Shown one piece after another: positions 49,413-58,849 of a DNA stretch of 64,000 nt; the stretch's first letter is position 1; each line of letters starts with the position of its first letter. The DNA comes from Phorcus lineatus (taxonomy: Eukaryota; Mollusca; Gastropoda; Trochida; Trochidae): the NCBI GenBank assembly GCA_921293015.1, contig OV121088.1, positions 19,071,645-19,135,644 on the forward strand, given 5' to 3'. The position numbers were made by a program, and so were the translations under genes. The notes beneath the pieces are model-generated. The model was not told the DNA's origin and made no database searches. It saw nothing but the letters and a program-made list of their open reading frames with translations.

Positions 49413-49909
49413 TCAGCAATAATTCTTCCTATTAAAAAATTCCATTATTTCCAAGAACACAGGTATGACGGCCTTTACTTCCTTATTTCGGGAAAGGCCT
49501 AATCCAGCGTCATTGGATACTTTGATTCCCTTCTTTTTATTTGGAAAAAAAGAGACCAAGGCAAATCCATTATTTATTATTTTTCTAAGAAAATTTTGTT
49601 TCCCAACCATTGTGTTCCCGGGGTTACACTAATATCTAGCTCAAATTGAGACTCTTTAATGATTGCTTTTTGCACATAATTGTTATCTTTAAATTGAAAC
49701 CCGTAAATAGTATTCTCTTCCCCTTCATCATTGTAAATTTCTTTGTTACTAAGTTGTACTCTCTTATAAACACCAAACTCAGTGAACTGCAATCCATATA
49801 ATTGATCCTTCTCAGCTGGTCCATCGAATCCTTCTAAATCACCTAAATATACTATTCCTAAATTAACACACCTTTCAGGTCTAGGTGTACGCCCACTTGA
49901 ATCTGGCAT
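49413..49909 (-). pseudogene. Cassette gene 4: unknown protein, one frameshift
   Basis: Minus strand, ATG at 49909 (MPDSSGRTPRPERCVNLG). It has a VYLGDLEGF block, a QLYGLQFTEFGVYKR block, an IYNDEGEENTIYGFQFKDN block, then after a shift of frame near 49600 an NGFALVSFFPNKKKGIKV block and a C-terminal AVIPVFLEI. Apart from that one shift it is readable end to end. It is a paralogue of the gene at 50301-50983: both start with x-DS-G, CVN(L/I)GI, LGD(L/I)EGF and share NDEGEE and a C-terminal P-V-F-L block. It sits at the end of a run of minus-strand genes spaced by only tens of bases, an arrangement usual in viruses and large virus-like transposons and unusual for animal genes. Family and function unknown; possibly structural. 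Confidence 0.6.
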
Positions 49910-49979
49910 TTTTAAAAATTAAGTTATCTTTCTTTTAAATGTGATCTTAAGTGGTGTAATCAATATCAGAAGCACAAAA

Positions 49980-50267
49980 TTAAGGGAGACTCCTACATAC
50001 ATCTATTGAAAATTTAGAATATGAAGTCATTAATTTTATCAAGATTACCTTGGGGGGTATATATATCTTATCAAGATAAATTTTATTTCCAGGGGTTTCA
50101 TATCCAATGTGGTTTTCCCAAATTCTCAAATTTCTATCTCAATGTTGAGAATCTACTTGAATAAGGTCATTCTCTGCGTTTATTTTGATATACCAATAAC
50201 CTGGAACATTCTGTTCTATATTCAGACCAGTTCATAATGGTACAAAATCATAATTTGCTCTCTTCAT
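49980..50267 (-). pseudogene. Cassette gene 3: small unknown protein with two stops
   Basis: From an ATG at 50265-50267 to TAA at 49980-49982 the frame is about 95 codons with two in-frame TGA codons. Readable segments are KRANYDFVP, NIEQNVPGYWYIKINAENDL and GYETPGNKIYLD. The hydrophilic, low-complexity-free composition and its position between two related genes suggest it is a real decayed gene rather than chance. No family recognised. Confidence 0.4.
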
Positions 50268-50300
50268 ATATAATTCTAGAAAATATAACCCCTCCCTCTC

Positions 50301-50523
50301 TCACGCCGGTTCAATTATAAGTGATAAAAACACAGGTTTCCTAGAATCTATCGCATAACTCCTGGATAAACCCAGCCTGGTAAGACCCATAGGAGTCATC
50401 ATTACACTTTTCTTTTGGGGGGGGGGGAGGGATACATATGATACAAAGGCACTCTCTAGGTTGAAAATCTTCTTTAGAAGCTTTTGTCTTCCCCGTGTTA
50501 TAACACTCCTGGTGAGAACACTA

Positions 50524-50581
<58 letters not shown>

Positions 50582-50983
50582 TAATATAAAATATATATAT
50601 ATATATATCCATTCTCGATTCCTCAAAAATGTTTAACGTTTTACCATCAGTATACATTCTTAACAGGCATACTGATGGGTTTCCTAATTCTAAATTATCA
50701 GAATGGACATCCTTTAAATCGTTCAATTTGGGTTGCTCGTGTGGTATTAGGTTATATCCCCCATCTTTATATTTGACCAAGTAGTTTTTGTCTTCTTCTC
50801 CTTCATCATTAAAAATGCTGGAACCCCCTACTTCTGTTCTCTTATAAATGCCCTCATCCGTGTATATTGAAGCCCATATGTTTGGTCCGTTTGTGCAGGT
50901 TCAAGAAATCCTTCAATATCCCCCAAATCTGCAATTCCAATATTCACACATGATTTGTTTCCAGGTCCTGTGGAATCGGTCAT
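50301..50983 (-). pseudogene. Cassette gene 2: paralogue of gene 4, with (TA)n insertion
   Basis: ATG at 50981-50983 follows the stop of gene 1 by only a few bases. The N-terminus reads CVNIGIADLGDIEGF and a TYGLQYT block, matching gene 4; frame shifts follow near 50870 and 50820. It resumes with VKYKDGGYNLIPHEQPKL and a CLLRMYTDGKTLNIFEESRM block. A TA microsatellite (50529-50609) has expanded within the coding sequence. After it come RGRQKLLKKIFNLESAFVSY and RKPVFLSLIIEP, then a stop. Function unknown. Confidence 0.55.
50529..50609. repeat. (TA)n microsatellite inside cassette gene 2
   Basis: About 80 bp of alternating TA with a short TATTTAATATAAA interruption. It produces the artificial Tyr-Ile run in the minus-strand frame. 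Confidence 0.95.
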
Positions 50984-50990
50984 TTTATAA

Positions 50991-52167
50991 TTAATTATCC
51001 TTAAAATGCAATGTTAAAGTTGTGTACCCAATATTATTTGGTTGATTGTCTGAACTTAATATTGAAATTTTCAAGTTGGGTATTAGACCAAATCTCAGTT
51101 TCTTATACTGTCGTTTAGTAAATGTTTCATATCTGCCACTGTTGTAATTCTCATTTCCCACAGGAATTATCCTCATTAAAGTGGAAGGGTTTTCTCTTAG
51201 AATATTATCGCTTGTATTGATACAATTGAGATGTACACAAAGGTCTTTATAAATTGCCAAGTTAGGTAAATCTTTTGCATTATGAGTGTTGATAATAGTC
51301 AATAACTCAAAACCTAAAGTTGTTGCCAGAGGTTGTGTTAAGATAATTGGATCTCCAGAGTTTTCAAGCTTCAATTTACAATTTGCAGAATTAATAGTTA
51401 CTTTACAACCATGATCCTTAAAGGCACTAGTGCACGCTTTTACGGTTTAAATTGGCTATTTTAAGGTTTAAGAGGACTTATGCAATCACTTAAGCTTTCT
51501 ATCGATGCAATGAAATACTTAAAATTCTTTACAATTGACCTGCAATCAACAATGAAAAAATTTAGACAGCCGCTGTCGGCTTGGACATATAAAAATCTAA
51601 GGTTAGCTGTGCACAAAACGGATAAATTATAGACAGTTGAAAGCGGCTGAACTATTATTATGTGCAGCTGTTGAATTTACCTAAACTCTGAACTGAGACC
51701 AAAGAATGAATTATGTTTTATGAAAGCAATGTTGTAAATTAACCGATTTAATAACACAGCATTAGCATTGCTATTAGATTGACCAAAGCGGCTGCCGTTT
51801 CCGCTTTTTTGGTTATAAGCAAAATCTTAATATTTCCGATATCGAAGTTCATGCGGATTTATTGTAACGTAACATTAAATACTTCCGGTCTTTAAAAATC
51901 AACTTTACTACCTAAATACGTAAATATTCGTTAAATAACTTACGAGGTAGATTACTTCAGTGGGGATCTTGAATAATATCGAGATATATGCAGTATCTGT
52001 GCATTCGTTGTGTTAAAGAAATATTGGTGTGCACTAGTGCGTTTAAAGAATTCTTTTAACATGCAAACATTGTAATAACCATCTGGAATAGTTTTTTTGT
52101 GGCCCTTTCTTAAATTCATTATTTCCCTCGCTGATATTAAACCAATGGGGGTAACACAAAGTTTCAC
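50991..52167 (-). pseudogene. Cassette gene 1: possible jelly-roll-like structural protein, split by a MITE
   Basis: The minus-strand ATG at 52167 opens MKLCVTPIGLISAREIMNLR; the exon runs to 52047, is cut by a 621-bp MITE (51422-52042) and continues 51421-50991 to its stop. Leaving out the MITE and one TTAA keeps the frame, giving a protein of roughly 180 residues. The second half contains LCVHLNCINTSDNILRENPS, MRIIPVGNENYNSGRYETF and a C-terminal TTLTLHFKDN. Alternating hydrophobic strands and this kind of 'LRxIPxG...Y' segment recall small capsid-type proteins of invertebrate DNA elements, but this is an impression, not an identification. It starts 119 bp from the divergent gene at 52287, so a shared promoter region is likely. 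Confidence 0.55.
51422..52042. mobile_element. piggyBac-like MITE with TTAA duplication
   Basis: Ends AGGCACTAGTGCACGC and inverse ...GTGCACTAGTGCGT lie between TTAA at 51418-51421 and TTAA at 52043-52046. TTAA duplication with a short perfect terminal repeat is the piggyBac signature. There is no transposase inside; the interior is AT-rich with two copies of a GCGGCTG-type block. Confidence 0.85.
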
Positions 52168-52286
52168 ATAAAGCTATTTCCAAACTGGTGTTGTCAATAG
52201 CTATAGGAAATTATTGTTTCCCCATTCTTAAAATTTGGAATAGTCAGATACATTTTATCATTTAAGCATTTATTTTACATAATAAA
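52168..52286. promoter_or_regulatory. Divergent intergenic region, candidate bidirectional promoter
   Basis: A 119-bp gap between divergent ATGs at 52167 (minus) and 52287 (plus). It is AT-rich with TATTTTACATAATAAAA just before the plus ATG. No specific motif is assigned; the role is inferred from gene layout only. Confidence 0.3.
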
Positions 52287-52964
52287 ATGGCAACATTGTC
52301 CTATAAGTATAAGGACAGAGCAAAGTATGATACTTGAGGAGTTTATCATGATAATTATAGGGCAAACTGACCGAGGTTTGGACACCACCCGAGGTGGCCC
52401 AAACTTCGGACACTTTTGACTTGTAGCTGACGCAATAATAAGTGCATTGTCGGCAATATATTTGTTTTGAAATATAAATTTCTAGTATGTCAATTTATTC
52501 ATTTCATTAACTAGACAATTGATTGTAGGTAGTATATCTAATCGACTTTTTGCTATGATGTACAAATAATAGATCCATGTAAGGAATTGGCAAAATATTT
52601 GTTTCAAAGTAAATGTTGACTATCAGGTCAGGAAATATAGGAAGCGCCAAAACATTTAAAACTGTATTAATAAACAAAGATGAACGACAAAACAGTTAAA
52701 CGGTGCTGAATATTGGTATATTTAAAGGGGATTTTCAAGTAAATGTTGAGATATCGATAATATGTCAAAATGACCTTGCTTCGGACAGTTTTGACCATGC
52801 TTCGGACACTTTTTATATTTCCTTTATACGGACTTGAAATGTTGTAATTCAACCAACAAAAGTTCTGGAAACATGCAATAACATACGACTAACATATTTA
52901 ACAAAGTGATTAAATTTTAAAACCTACGCTTCAGCGAGTACGGCGTTTTTACGCCAAATGCCTT

Positions 52965-53035
52965 CGAAACTGAGTGAGTGAGTTTTTTTAAAACGCCGCT
53001 TGGGCAATATTACAGCCATTAGCGGCGTGAGATTT
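52965..53035. mobile_element. Short SINE-like tail fragment
   Basis: AACTGAGTGAGTGAGTTTTTTT, AAAACGCCGCTTGGGCAATATTAC and AGCGGCGTGAG. It is absent from the matching place in the 5.2-kb transposon copy, so it is an independent insertion. GTGAGTGAGTTT...ACGCCGC...GCAATATT is a motif I associate with gastropod repeats. Confidence 0.45.
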
Positions 53036-53150
53036 AATGAAATCCTTCAAAACTGATTGTGACCTCCTAATTTTGTAACGACGCATGCGGCAGTTTTGGG
53101 AGAAGTTAACATCGGAAAGCATGCTCTGTACAGAAGACAAATTAATTAAG

Positions 53151-53300
53151 TGTTACGTCTTCAAACGTATATTGAAGTTGAGTGAGGGTGAAAGTAGACG
53201 AGAGGCGATCAAGATACTTCTTTATTTTTAGAACGTCTAACTTACAACAAAGGGAGGTAATCCCGACATGGGTATCATAAAGAAAGCGCATACCGCTACA
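53151..53300 (-). repeat. 3' LTR of the gypsy element, with polypurine tract beside it
   Basis: 150 bp, TGTTACGTCTTC...CGCTACA on the plus strand. Immediately inside (53301-53312, coding strand) lies GAAGGAGAGGGA, a good polypurine tract for plus-strand priming. An AATAAAG word in the LTR may serve in polyadenylation. Confidence 0.92.
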
Positions 53301-53520
53301 TCCCTCTCCTTCAGATCAATGTTAACATCAAGGATGAAATAAAAAACTAAACATTAGCTGCAATGTTAACTTTGAGCTTAAGCAATTTAAAATAAAATAA
53401 AATTAAAGTCTTTAAAGATCTCTGTGCTTCTTGAGATAAGTCAAATGTTCATTTCTTGTTATTGTTAATTGTCACTTGCTGAAACAAACAATTCAAATAC
53501 ACAATGCATGCAAAATCAAA

Positions 53521-54996
53521 TTAAGATGTGATATAGTCTCTCAGTTTCAAGGGAAGTTTGATTACACGCCCACTTCTGGTGTGTCTCTCAGTCTGAATCG
53601 GTGGTGGTAGCACTTCAGGTTGGTTAGTGTGTACTGTCCCATTAACTGGTGTGGGTGGTGCACTGTCAGACTGAACTTCAGGTGTACTGAGAGTACTGGG
53701 TTCAGTTGCACTTGGAATGTCAGTTTGCAAATCGAACTGGACTGATCTTGGATCACGGATATGTTTCCTGTTTCTCCTATAGGTGGTACCTTCTTCAGTC
53801 ATCACATTATAGGACCTGATATTGACCTGCTCTTGGACTTCACCTTTTCTCCATTGTTTATCCTTACCAAACGGTTTTAAGAGCACAGTGTCACCTTTGT
53901 CTAAAGGTTTGAGAGGTTGAGCCTTTCTATTAAAATAATGTTCTTGCTTCTTCTTTAATTTCAGTTTTCTTTTCACATTTTTGCAGATCTTTGGAGTCAA
54001 CTGTTTCTGATTCAAATTCAAAAGAGTTCTAGTCCTTCTACCAAACAGTCTCTGCACTGATGAGGTCCCCATACTTTCAGATGGTGTGTTTCTCCAATTT
54101 AAAAGAGCAAGATATGGATCTGATTTTGACTCAACTGCTTTCTTCATTAGGTTTTTCGCTGTTTTGACAGCACTTTCGTAATTTTCAGAAAAACTCCTAA
54201 AAGCTTTCGATGAGAAAGGTGGACCATTATCTGTCATTAATTCTCCCGGAATTCCATGGCGAGCAAAGTTCTGCTTTAACTTTGAGATGACTTCACTTGC
54301 TGTCTTATCATAGAGTCTATCGATTTCAAAGAAATTTGAATAATAGTCAACAGTTATGAGGTAGTCTCTTCCATCTAGTTCAAATAGATCTGAACCAACT
54401 TTCTGCCATGGATGAGAAGGTAGAGAGTGACTGTGTAGTGGTTCAGGGGCTTGATTTTGAGCAAACAAGTTACATGTGTCACACTTGCTTATGTAATCAG
54501 TAATGTCCTTGTTCATGTTTGGCCAGTAAACTACTTCTCTGGCTCTCCTCAGAGATCCCTGTATTCCAACATGACTAGCGTGCACTCTTTCAAGAATTTT
54601 GTCACGGACAGATATTGGCACAATGAGTCGCTCACCTTTGAAAATCAAGTCACATTGCACAGAGAGTTCATCTCTGAATGCGAAATACATCCGAATAGAT
54701 ACTGGTACTTTAGAACTGTCTTCAGGCCAGCCATCTCTGATTATTCTGGCGAGAACTTGTAGATCATGGTCATCCTTCATTGCTGTTTGAATCTTCTCAA
54801 AAGTAGTGGAAGAGATTGGTACAAAGTCAACCATATTGATGTGTTGGACATCTTTCTGAAGATCACCCAACTTAGAACTTTCATTTGAAGTGGTTGTCTT
54901 GGCGAGATAAGCACGGCTCAGTGTATCCGCCATGAACATTTCTGTACCTTTCTTGTACTCCACCTGAATGTCATATCTCTGCAATCTGAGCATCAT
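53521..54996 (-). pseudogene. Gypsy integrase part, with catalytic-core deletion
   Basis: 491-codon frame, downstream of the RNase H remnant. Zinc-binding HHCC domain: HASH at residues 139-142 and CDTC at 172-175. Catalytic core: SDLF (Asp about 203), TDNG (Asp about 256) and YESAVK (Glu about 274). Only 17 residues separate the second Asp and the Glu instead of the usual 35, so about 18 residues (54 bp, in frame) are missing including the normal loop before the Glu. The C-terminal region has KGDTVLLKPF and WRKGEVQEQV, the usual barrel domain. The enzyme would insert cDNA into the genome; this copy is almost certainly inactive. Confidence 0.88.
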
Positions 54997-55029
54997 ACGC
55001 TGTAGACGTTTTGGAGCACTGAGGATCGA

Positions 55030-55150
55030 CTATTTCAATATAGTCTCGAGTGGCTTATGGTCTGTCTCAATTTTAACACTGCAGCCATAAACATACACAT
55101 CAAACTTCTCAAGACCAAACACAATGGATAATAACTCCTTTTCAATTTAT
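55030..55150 (-). pseudogene. RNase H segment with two in-frame stops
   Basis: Between the reverse-transcriptase and integrase frames the same reading frame continues across a TAA (55147-55149) and a TAG (55030-55032). Between them the RNase H block IEKELLSIVFGLEKF and ETDHKPLE are readable. A single substitution could explain the first stop. No frameshift is needed. Confidence 0.85.
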
Positions 55151-56280
55151 GCGTAATTTACTTCTGTTTGTGTTAACGCACGAGAGGCATGTGCGATGGG
55201 CTGTCCATTCTGCATCAAACATGCACCTAGACCCTTTTCAGATGCATCACACTGCAATACTGTTTCACACTCATTTGAGAAATACCTGAGCACAGGAGGT
55301 GAAGATATGATCTGTTTCACTTCAGTCAGAGCTTTTCCGTGAATTGCTTGATCCCAGCGGAATTCAACATCTGCTTTCAACAATTCTCGTAACGGAGCTG
55401 TAACTTCAGACAACTGAGGGGCAAACTTCTGGATAAAGTTAGTCATACCTAACAGTCTCTGAATTCCAGATTTGTCAACAGGATCTGGCATGTTGATAAT
55501 TGCCTCTACCTTGCCTGGATCAATTTTCAATCCTTCAGCTGAAATAATATGACCCAAATAGGACACTTCAGTTTTTCTCAACTTGATTTTGTCCTTGTTC
55601 AACTTGATACCTTTCTTTCGACATCTTTCAAGAAGAGATTTCAATTTCCTATCATGATCATTGAGAGCTTCCTCAAATGTATCACCAACTCCAAAAACCA
55701 GTATGTCATCATGTACCGCTTTTGTACCTTCTAACCCTTCCAGAGCAAAATCTAGACGTCTCTGAAACTCCTCTGGGGCTGGAGCTATCCCAAACGGCAT
55801 TCTTTTCCAACGATACCGACCCCATGGTGTGTCGAAGGTAGTCAACATGCTGCTCTCATCATCCAATTTCACATGCCAAAAGCCATTCTTAGCATCGACA
55901 ACTGTGAACGCTTTGGCACGTGACAAGTCAGGTAACAAGTCATCTATGGTTGGTGTTAGGTAATGGTTCCGCTTCAATGCTCTGTTCAGGGGTTTAGGGT
56001 CCAGACAAACTCTACTCTTCCCACTAGGTTTTGTCACAATAACCATTGCTGAAATCCAATCTGTTGGGACAGACACCTGTTCAATTATTCCCATACCCTC
56101 GAGTCGCTTGAGTTCAGACTTCAATTTGGGTTTTAAAGCTAAAGGAACTTTCCTTAGAGGTAACTTTACAGGTTCGAAAGTCTTGTCAATCTCTAAATGC
56201 AAGCTTCCTTCGAGTTTTCCTTCACCCTTGAAAACATCAGCATACTCTTCTATGACATCATCAGTCACACACACAGTCAT
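55147..56280 (-). CDS. Gypsy reverse transcriptase frame
   Basis: 377 codons from ATG 56280. It shows PLRKVPLALKPKLKSEL, WISAMVIVTKPSGKSRVCLD (about residues 75-94), FTVVDAKNGFWHV (125-137, first catalytic Asp), RMPFGIAPAPEEF (about 160) and HDDILVFG (190-197), then the RNase H start LQCDASEKGLGACL. This is a complete Ty3/gypsy reverse transcriptase of the type with a 'DDILVFG' box. It begins one base inside the gag-protease stop (TAATG at 56283-56278 region), so it lies in the -1 frame relative to gag. It ends at a premature stop in RNase H. Confidence 0.9.
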   Translation of the reverse strand: MTVCVTDDVIEEYADVFKGEGKLEGSLHLEIDKTFEPVKLPLRKVPLALKPKLKSELKRLEGMGIIEQVSVPTDWISAMVIVTKPSGKSRVCLDPKPLNRALKRNHYLTPTIDDLLPDLSRAKAFTVVDAKNGFWHVKLDDESSMLTTFDTPWGRYRWKRMPFGIAPAPEEFQRRLDFALEGLEGTKAVHDDILVFGVGDTFEEALNDHDRKLKSLLERCRKKGIKLNKDKIKLRKTEVSYLGHIISAEGLKIDPGKVEAIINMPDPVDKSGIQRLLGMTNFIQKFAPQLSEVTAPLRELLKADVEFRWDQAIHGKALTEVKQIISSPPVLRYFSNECETVLQCDASEKGLGACLMQNGQPIAHASRALTQTEVNYA

Positions 56281-57536
56281 TATATGTTGTCATAATTCAC
56301 TGTGATCAGCTGAAGAGCTTGTATGGCCTGGGAACCAAGGATAGGTTTCACAAATTGCAGTTCTTTCACATCACTGTTCTTGGGATTTTTAACTCGAACT
56401 CTGCATTTCCCAACAGCTTCAAGTAGTGTATTGTCATACATGGTTAAACTTGTTTTAGATTCAAGAAAACACCCTTTTCCATCAAAGACACGGTCAAACA
56501 ATTGTTTTGGTAAGACATTAACAGTAGCACCACTGTCTAATTGAAAGTTAACTGATTTGTCTTCAATCTGCATTCTAGCAAAGAGCTTTTTTGCAAATTC
56601 ACTCTCTTTTTGTCTGTCTTCACCAACTGATAGAACATACGCAGGATCAGCATCATCTGAATCAATTTGATCTGTCTCAACAAGATTCACTCTAGACTTG
56701 TTCCCCTTGAATTTTTTAGGTTTTGATTTAGGCTTTTCTTTACACTTAGAAGCAAAATGGTTGTCTCTCTTGCAGATATTACAAGTGGCTCCAAAAGCTG
56801 GACATTTATTCCTGTCATAGTCATGTGACTGTCCACAGAAGCGACAATTTTGAACAAACTTGTGATCTGATTGTTTAGGGGTTGTTTTATTCAGATCTAA
56901 ACGTGATTTAGGCTTTCCAACCTTGTTTGAAATAGCTAAAACCTGTTCACTTTTCATTTCTTTAATCTGAATGTTTGTAGTTTCACAAGCTCGACAGATT
57001 GAAATACACTTTTCAAGAGTAAGTGCTTCACACTGTAATAATTTCTTCCTTGTGGCATTGTCCAAAATGCCAATAACAATTCTGTCACGTACAAGAGAGT
57101 CAACTAAAGCACCATAATTGCATGATTTCACTAAAGTTCTCAGGGCTGTTATGTAGTGATCAAAAGTTTCACCATTTTCCTGATCTCTTTTGTTGAAGAG
57201 ATATCTTTCATAAGTTTCATTTGTGGCACCAACACAATATGTTTCAAATTTTTCAAGAACTATTACTATGTCTGTTTTGTCTTGCTCACGAGCAAAATGA
57301 AACCCATCAAAAATGTCTAATGCATCACAACCTATGGCACTCAACAATGTAGCTGTCTTGAAACTAGCTTCTTCATCGACTAATCTTGCAGCTATGATAT
57401 AATTGTCCCAATTTCTTTTAAATCTTCTCCAATTTTGTGCAACGTTGCCTTTAAGTTCAAGTTTAGGAGGTAAAGGGATCGCAGATGGCAAATATTTATT
57501 TTGTTGTATAACTTGTGGCTCGCCACCCTCTGCCAT
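56280..57536 (-). CDS. Gypsy Gag-protease frame
   Basis: 418 codons from ATG 57534-57536 with no break. Gag capsid-like region with NWRRFKRNWDNYI (residues 35-47) and DHYITALRTLVKSC. It has two zinc knuckles in tandem, C-x2-C-x3-H-x6-C (231-245) and C-x2-C-x4-H-x4-C (252-265), which bind the RNA genome, then a basic KPKSKPKKFKGNK stretch. The aspartic protease active site is FQLDSGATVNVL (residues 331-342). Two knuckles and a Gag-protease fused frame are usual in the mag-like branch of Ty3/gypsy. It uses a UAA-AUG overlap with the pol frame. Confidence 0.9.
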   Translation of the reverse strand: MAEGGEPQVIQQNKYLPSAIPLPPKLELKGNVAQNWRRFKRNWDNYIIAARLVDEEASFKTATLLSAIGCDALDIFDGFHFAREQDKTDIVIVLEKFETYCVGATNETYERYLFNKRDQENGETFDHYITALRTLVKSCNYGALVDSLVRDRIVIGILDNATRKKLLQCEALTLEKCISICRACETTNIQIKEMKSEQVLAISNKVGKPKSRLDLNKTTPKQSDHKFVQNCRFCGQSHDYDRNKCPAFGATCNICKRDNHFASKCKEKPKSKPKKFKGNKSRVNLVETDQIDSDDADPAYVLSVGEDRQKESEFAKKLFARMQIEDKSVNFQLDSGATVNVLPKQLFDRVFDGKGCFLESKTSLTMYDNTLLEAVGKCRVRVKNPKNSDVKELQFVKPILGSQAIQALQLITVNYDNI

Positions 57537-57881
57537 ACTCGATTTTGAATTTTTCTAAAAACCTTCGCAAGTCTAGATCAAAACATGTGCTGTCTGCTAC
57601 ACAAGATAGAATGTCATATTTTGATAACTGAATTGTTCATTTGAAATGGACGCAGTAACATTCATCTGATACTTCTAAAATGTCTCTCACTCATATTGAT
57701 TTCCTACATAAGACATGTAACTTTTGTCTTCTGAATGCATTTTTACGAACAAACCACTGCGCGAAAATGGAGGGTCTGACCGCACACCGCTATCGTATCG
57801 GCATGGAAAACTTGAAATATAATGTTAACAAGTAAATGTCATTGAATTATAACACTTGTCAACAAAATAAGGGTAGTTGGT

Positions 57882-57897
57882 CCATATTCTGACACCA
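57882..57897 (-). promoter_or_regulatory. Primer-binding site, probably tRNA-Leu type
   Basis: Directly inside the 5' LTR the coding strand reads TGGTGTCAGAATATGG (partly overlapping the LTR border by design). The first 11 bases match the complement of the 3' end of eukaryotic tRNA-Leu (...TTCTGACACCA); the next five do not. The match is from memory of tRNA-Leu ends. Confidence 0.6.
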
Positions 57898-58047
57898 TGT
57901 TACGTCTTCAAACGTATATTGAAGTTGAGTGAGGGTGAAAGGAGACGAGGGGCGATCAAGATACTTCTTTATTTTTAGAACGTCTAACTTACAGCAAATG
58001 GAGGTAATCCCGACATGGGTATCATAAAGAAAGCGCATAGCGCTACA
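57898..58047 (-). repeat. 5' LTR of the gypsy element
   Basis: 150 bp, TG...CA on the plus strand, differing from the other LTR at five positions (for example AAAGGAGACG against AAAGTAGACG and ATAGCGC against ATACCGC). Confidence 0.92.
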
Positions 58048-58849
58048 TTAAGGTTTCCGAAAAACCTTGATATTATTGTACATGAACTACTCAATGCGTT
58101 TTTTGGAATATCTGAAAATATTTTGATAAATATTTTAAGCTGAGGATGCATGCGAGAAGATAATGTGCAACTGTCCGAAGTTAGGTCAGAAATGTCCGAA
58201 CCTCGGGCGATTTCATATTGGCAATGGAAACCGTTATTTACGGATAATTTACGAGCAATTCTCAATTTTAAGATAGAAATCCAAAATAGATATTAGTTTT
58301 TGATAATTTGGTTAGCTCATATTTACAGTATTGAAAACATTTGAATCGATACACTGTCCGAACCTCGGTCAGTCTGCCCTAATAAAAATAAATTAGAACT
58401 CATAAAGCAATGAATATGGGTAGACACTAAAGGCATCAAATTTGCCGTGAGGTTCCTTGATATTTTTGAAAATTATCTGGTAAAAATATCTAATGAAGAA
58501 GAGATAGGTAACTGGAAAAATAAGCCAATGCAATTCCGGCAAAATCAGCTTCACTTCGCTATATGGTGTGCTACTACCGGTTGTGGGTTCCTACAATGAC
58601 CATCTATCAACAAAGAGGGGAGTGACAAAAGCATTATTCATATTTCACCTATATTATCAAGTTAGACGTATTTTAAATGTTATGCAAGTGCCATTACCAC
58701 AAGATGAAGCTCGGAATGCTAATAATAATCCATATAGTACCAGAGCACATGAACGAATTTGTAATGAATTTGGTATTTCTCCAAAAGCTATTTGGCGTTT
58801 ACGAAGAGGAAAAAATTATGGAATGGGATATATTAAAGTCACTACCCGA

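Larger units (their letters stand above)
53151..58047 (-). mobile_element. Ty3/gypsy LTR retrotransposon, complete structure
   Basis: 4,897 bp between perfect TTAAG duplications (53146-53150 and 58048-58052). Both LTRs are 150 bp, TG...CA on the plus strand, with five differences (about 3.3 percent). On the coding (minus) strand the order is LTR, primer-binding site, gag-protease frame, reverse transcriptase, RNase H, integrase, polypurine tract, LTR. The domain order RT-RNaseH-IN is that of Ty3/gypsy (Metaviridae). Two stop codons and an integrase deletion make this copy defective. There is no envelope-like frame. Confidence 0.93.
52360..58379. mobile_element. TIR DNA transposon (about 1.1 kb own sequence) hosting an LTR element
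   Basis: Ends GGGCAAACTGACCGAGGTTT and inverse ...AACCTCGGTCAGTCTGCCC, flanked by TA at 52358-52359 and 58380-58381. A second, one-ended copy lies at 5229-5865. Leaving out the Ty3/gypsy element (53151-58047 plus one TTAAG) gives about 1.1 kb, with no transposase frame seen, so it is non-autonomous. Internally it repeats the terminal CGGACA/CCGAACC words several times. TA duplication fits Tc1/mariner-type mobilisation. Confidence 0.82.

Noticed and set aside
50520-50610. Tyr-Ile repeat protein region in the frame at 50301-50780
   Set aside because: It is a TA microsatellite expansion within a decayed gene.
54451-54790. Plus-strand frames over the integrase region
   Set aside because: Antisense shadows of the gypsy integrase.
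52360-58379. Treating the whole 6-kb TIR unit as an autonomous transposon with gag and pol cargo
   Set aside because: The LTR element has its own LTRs and TTAAG duplication, so it is a later insertion and not cargo.
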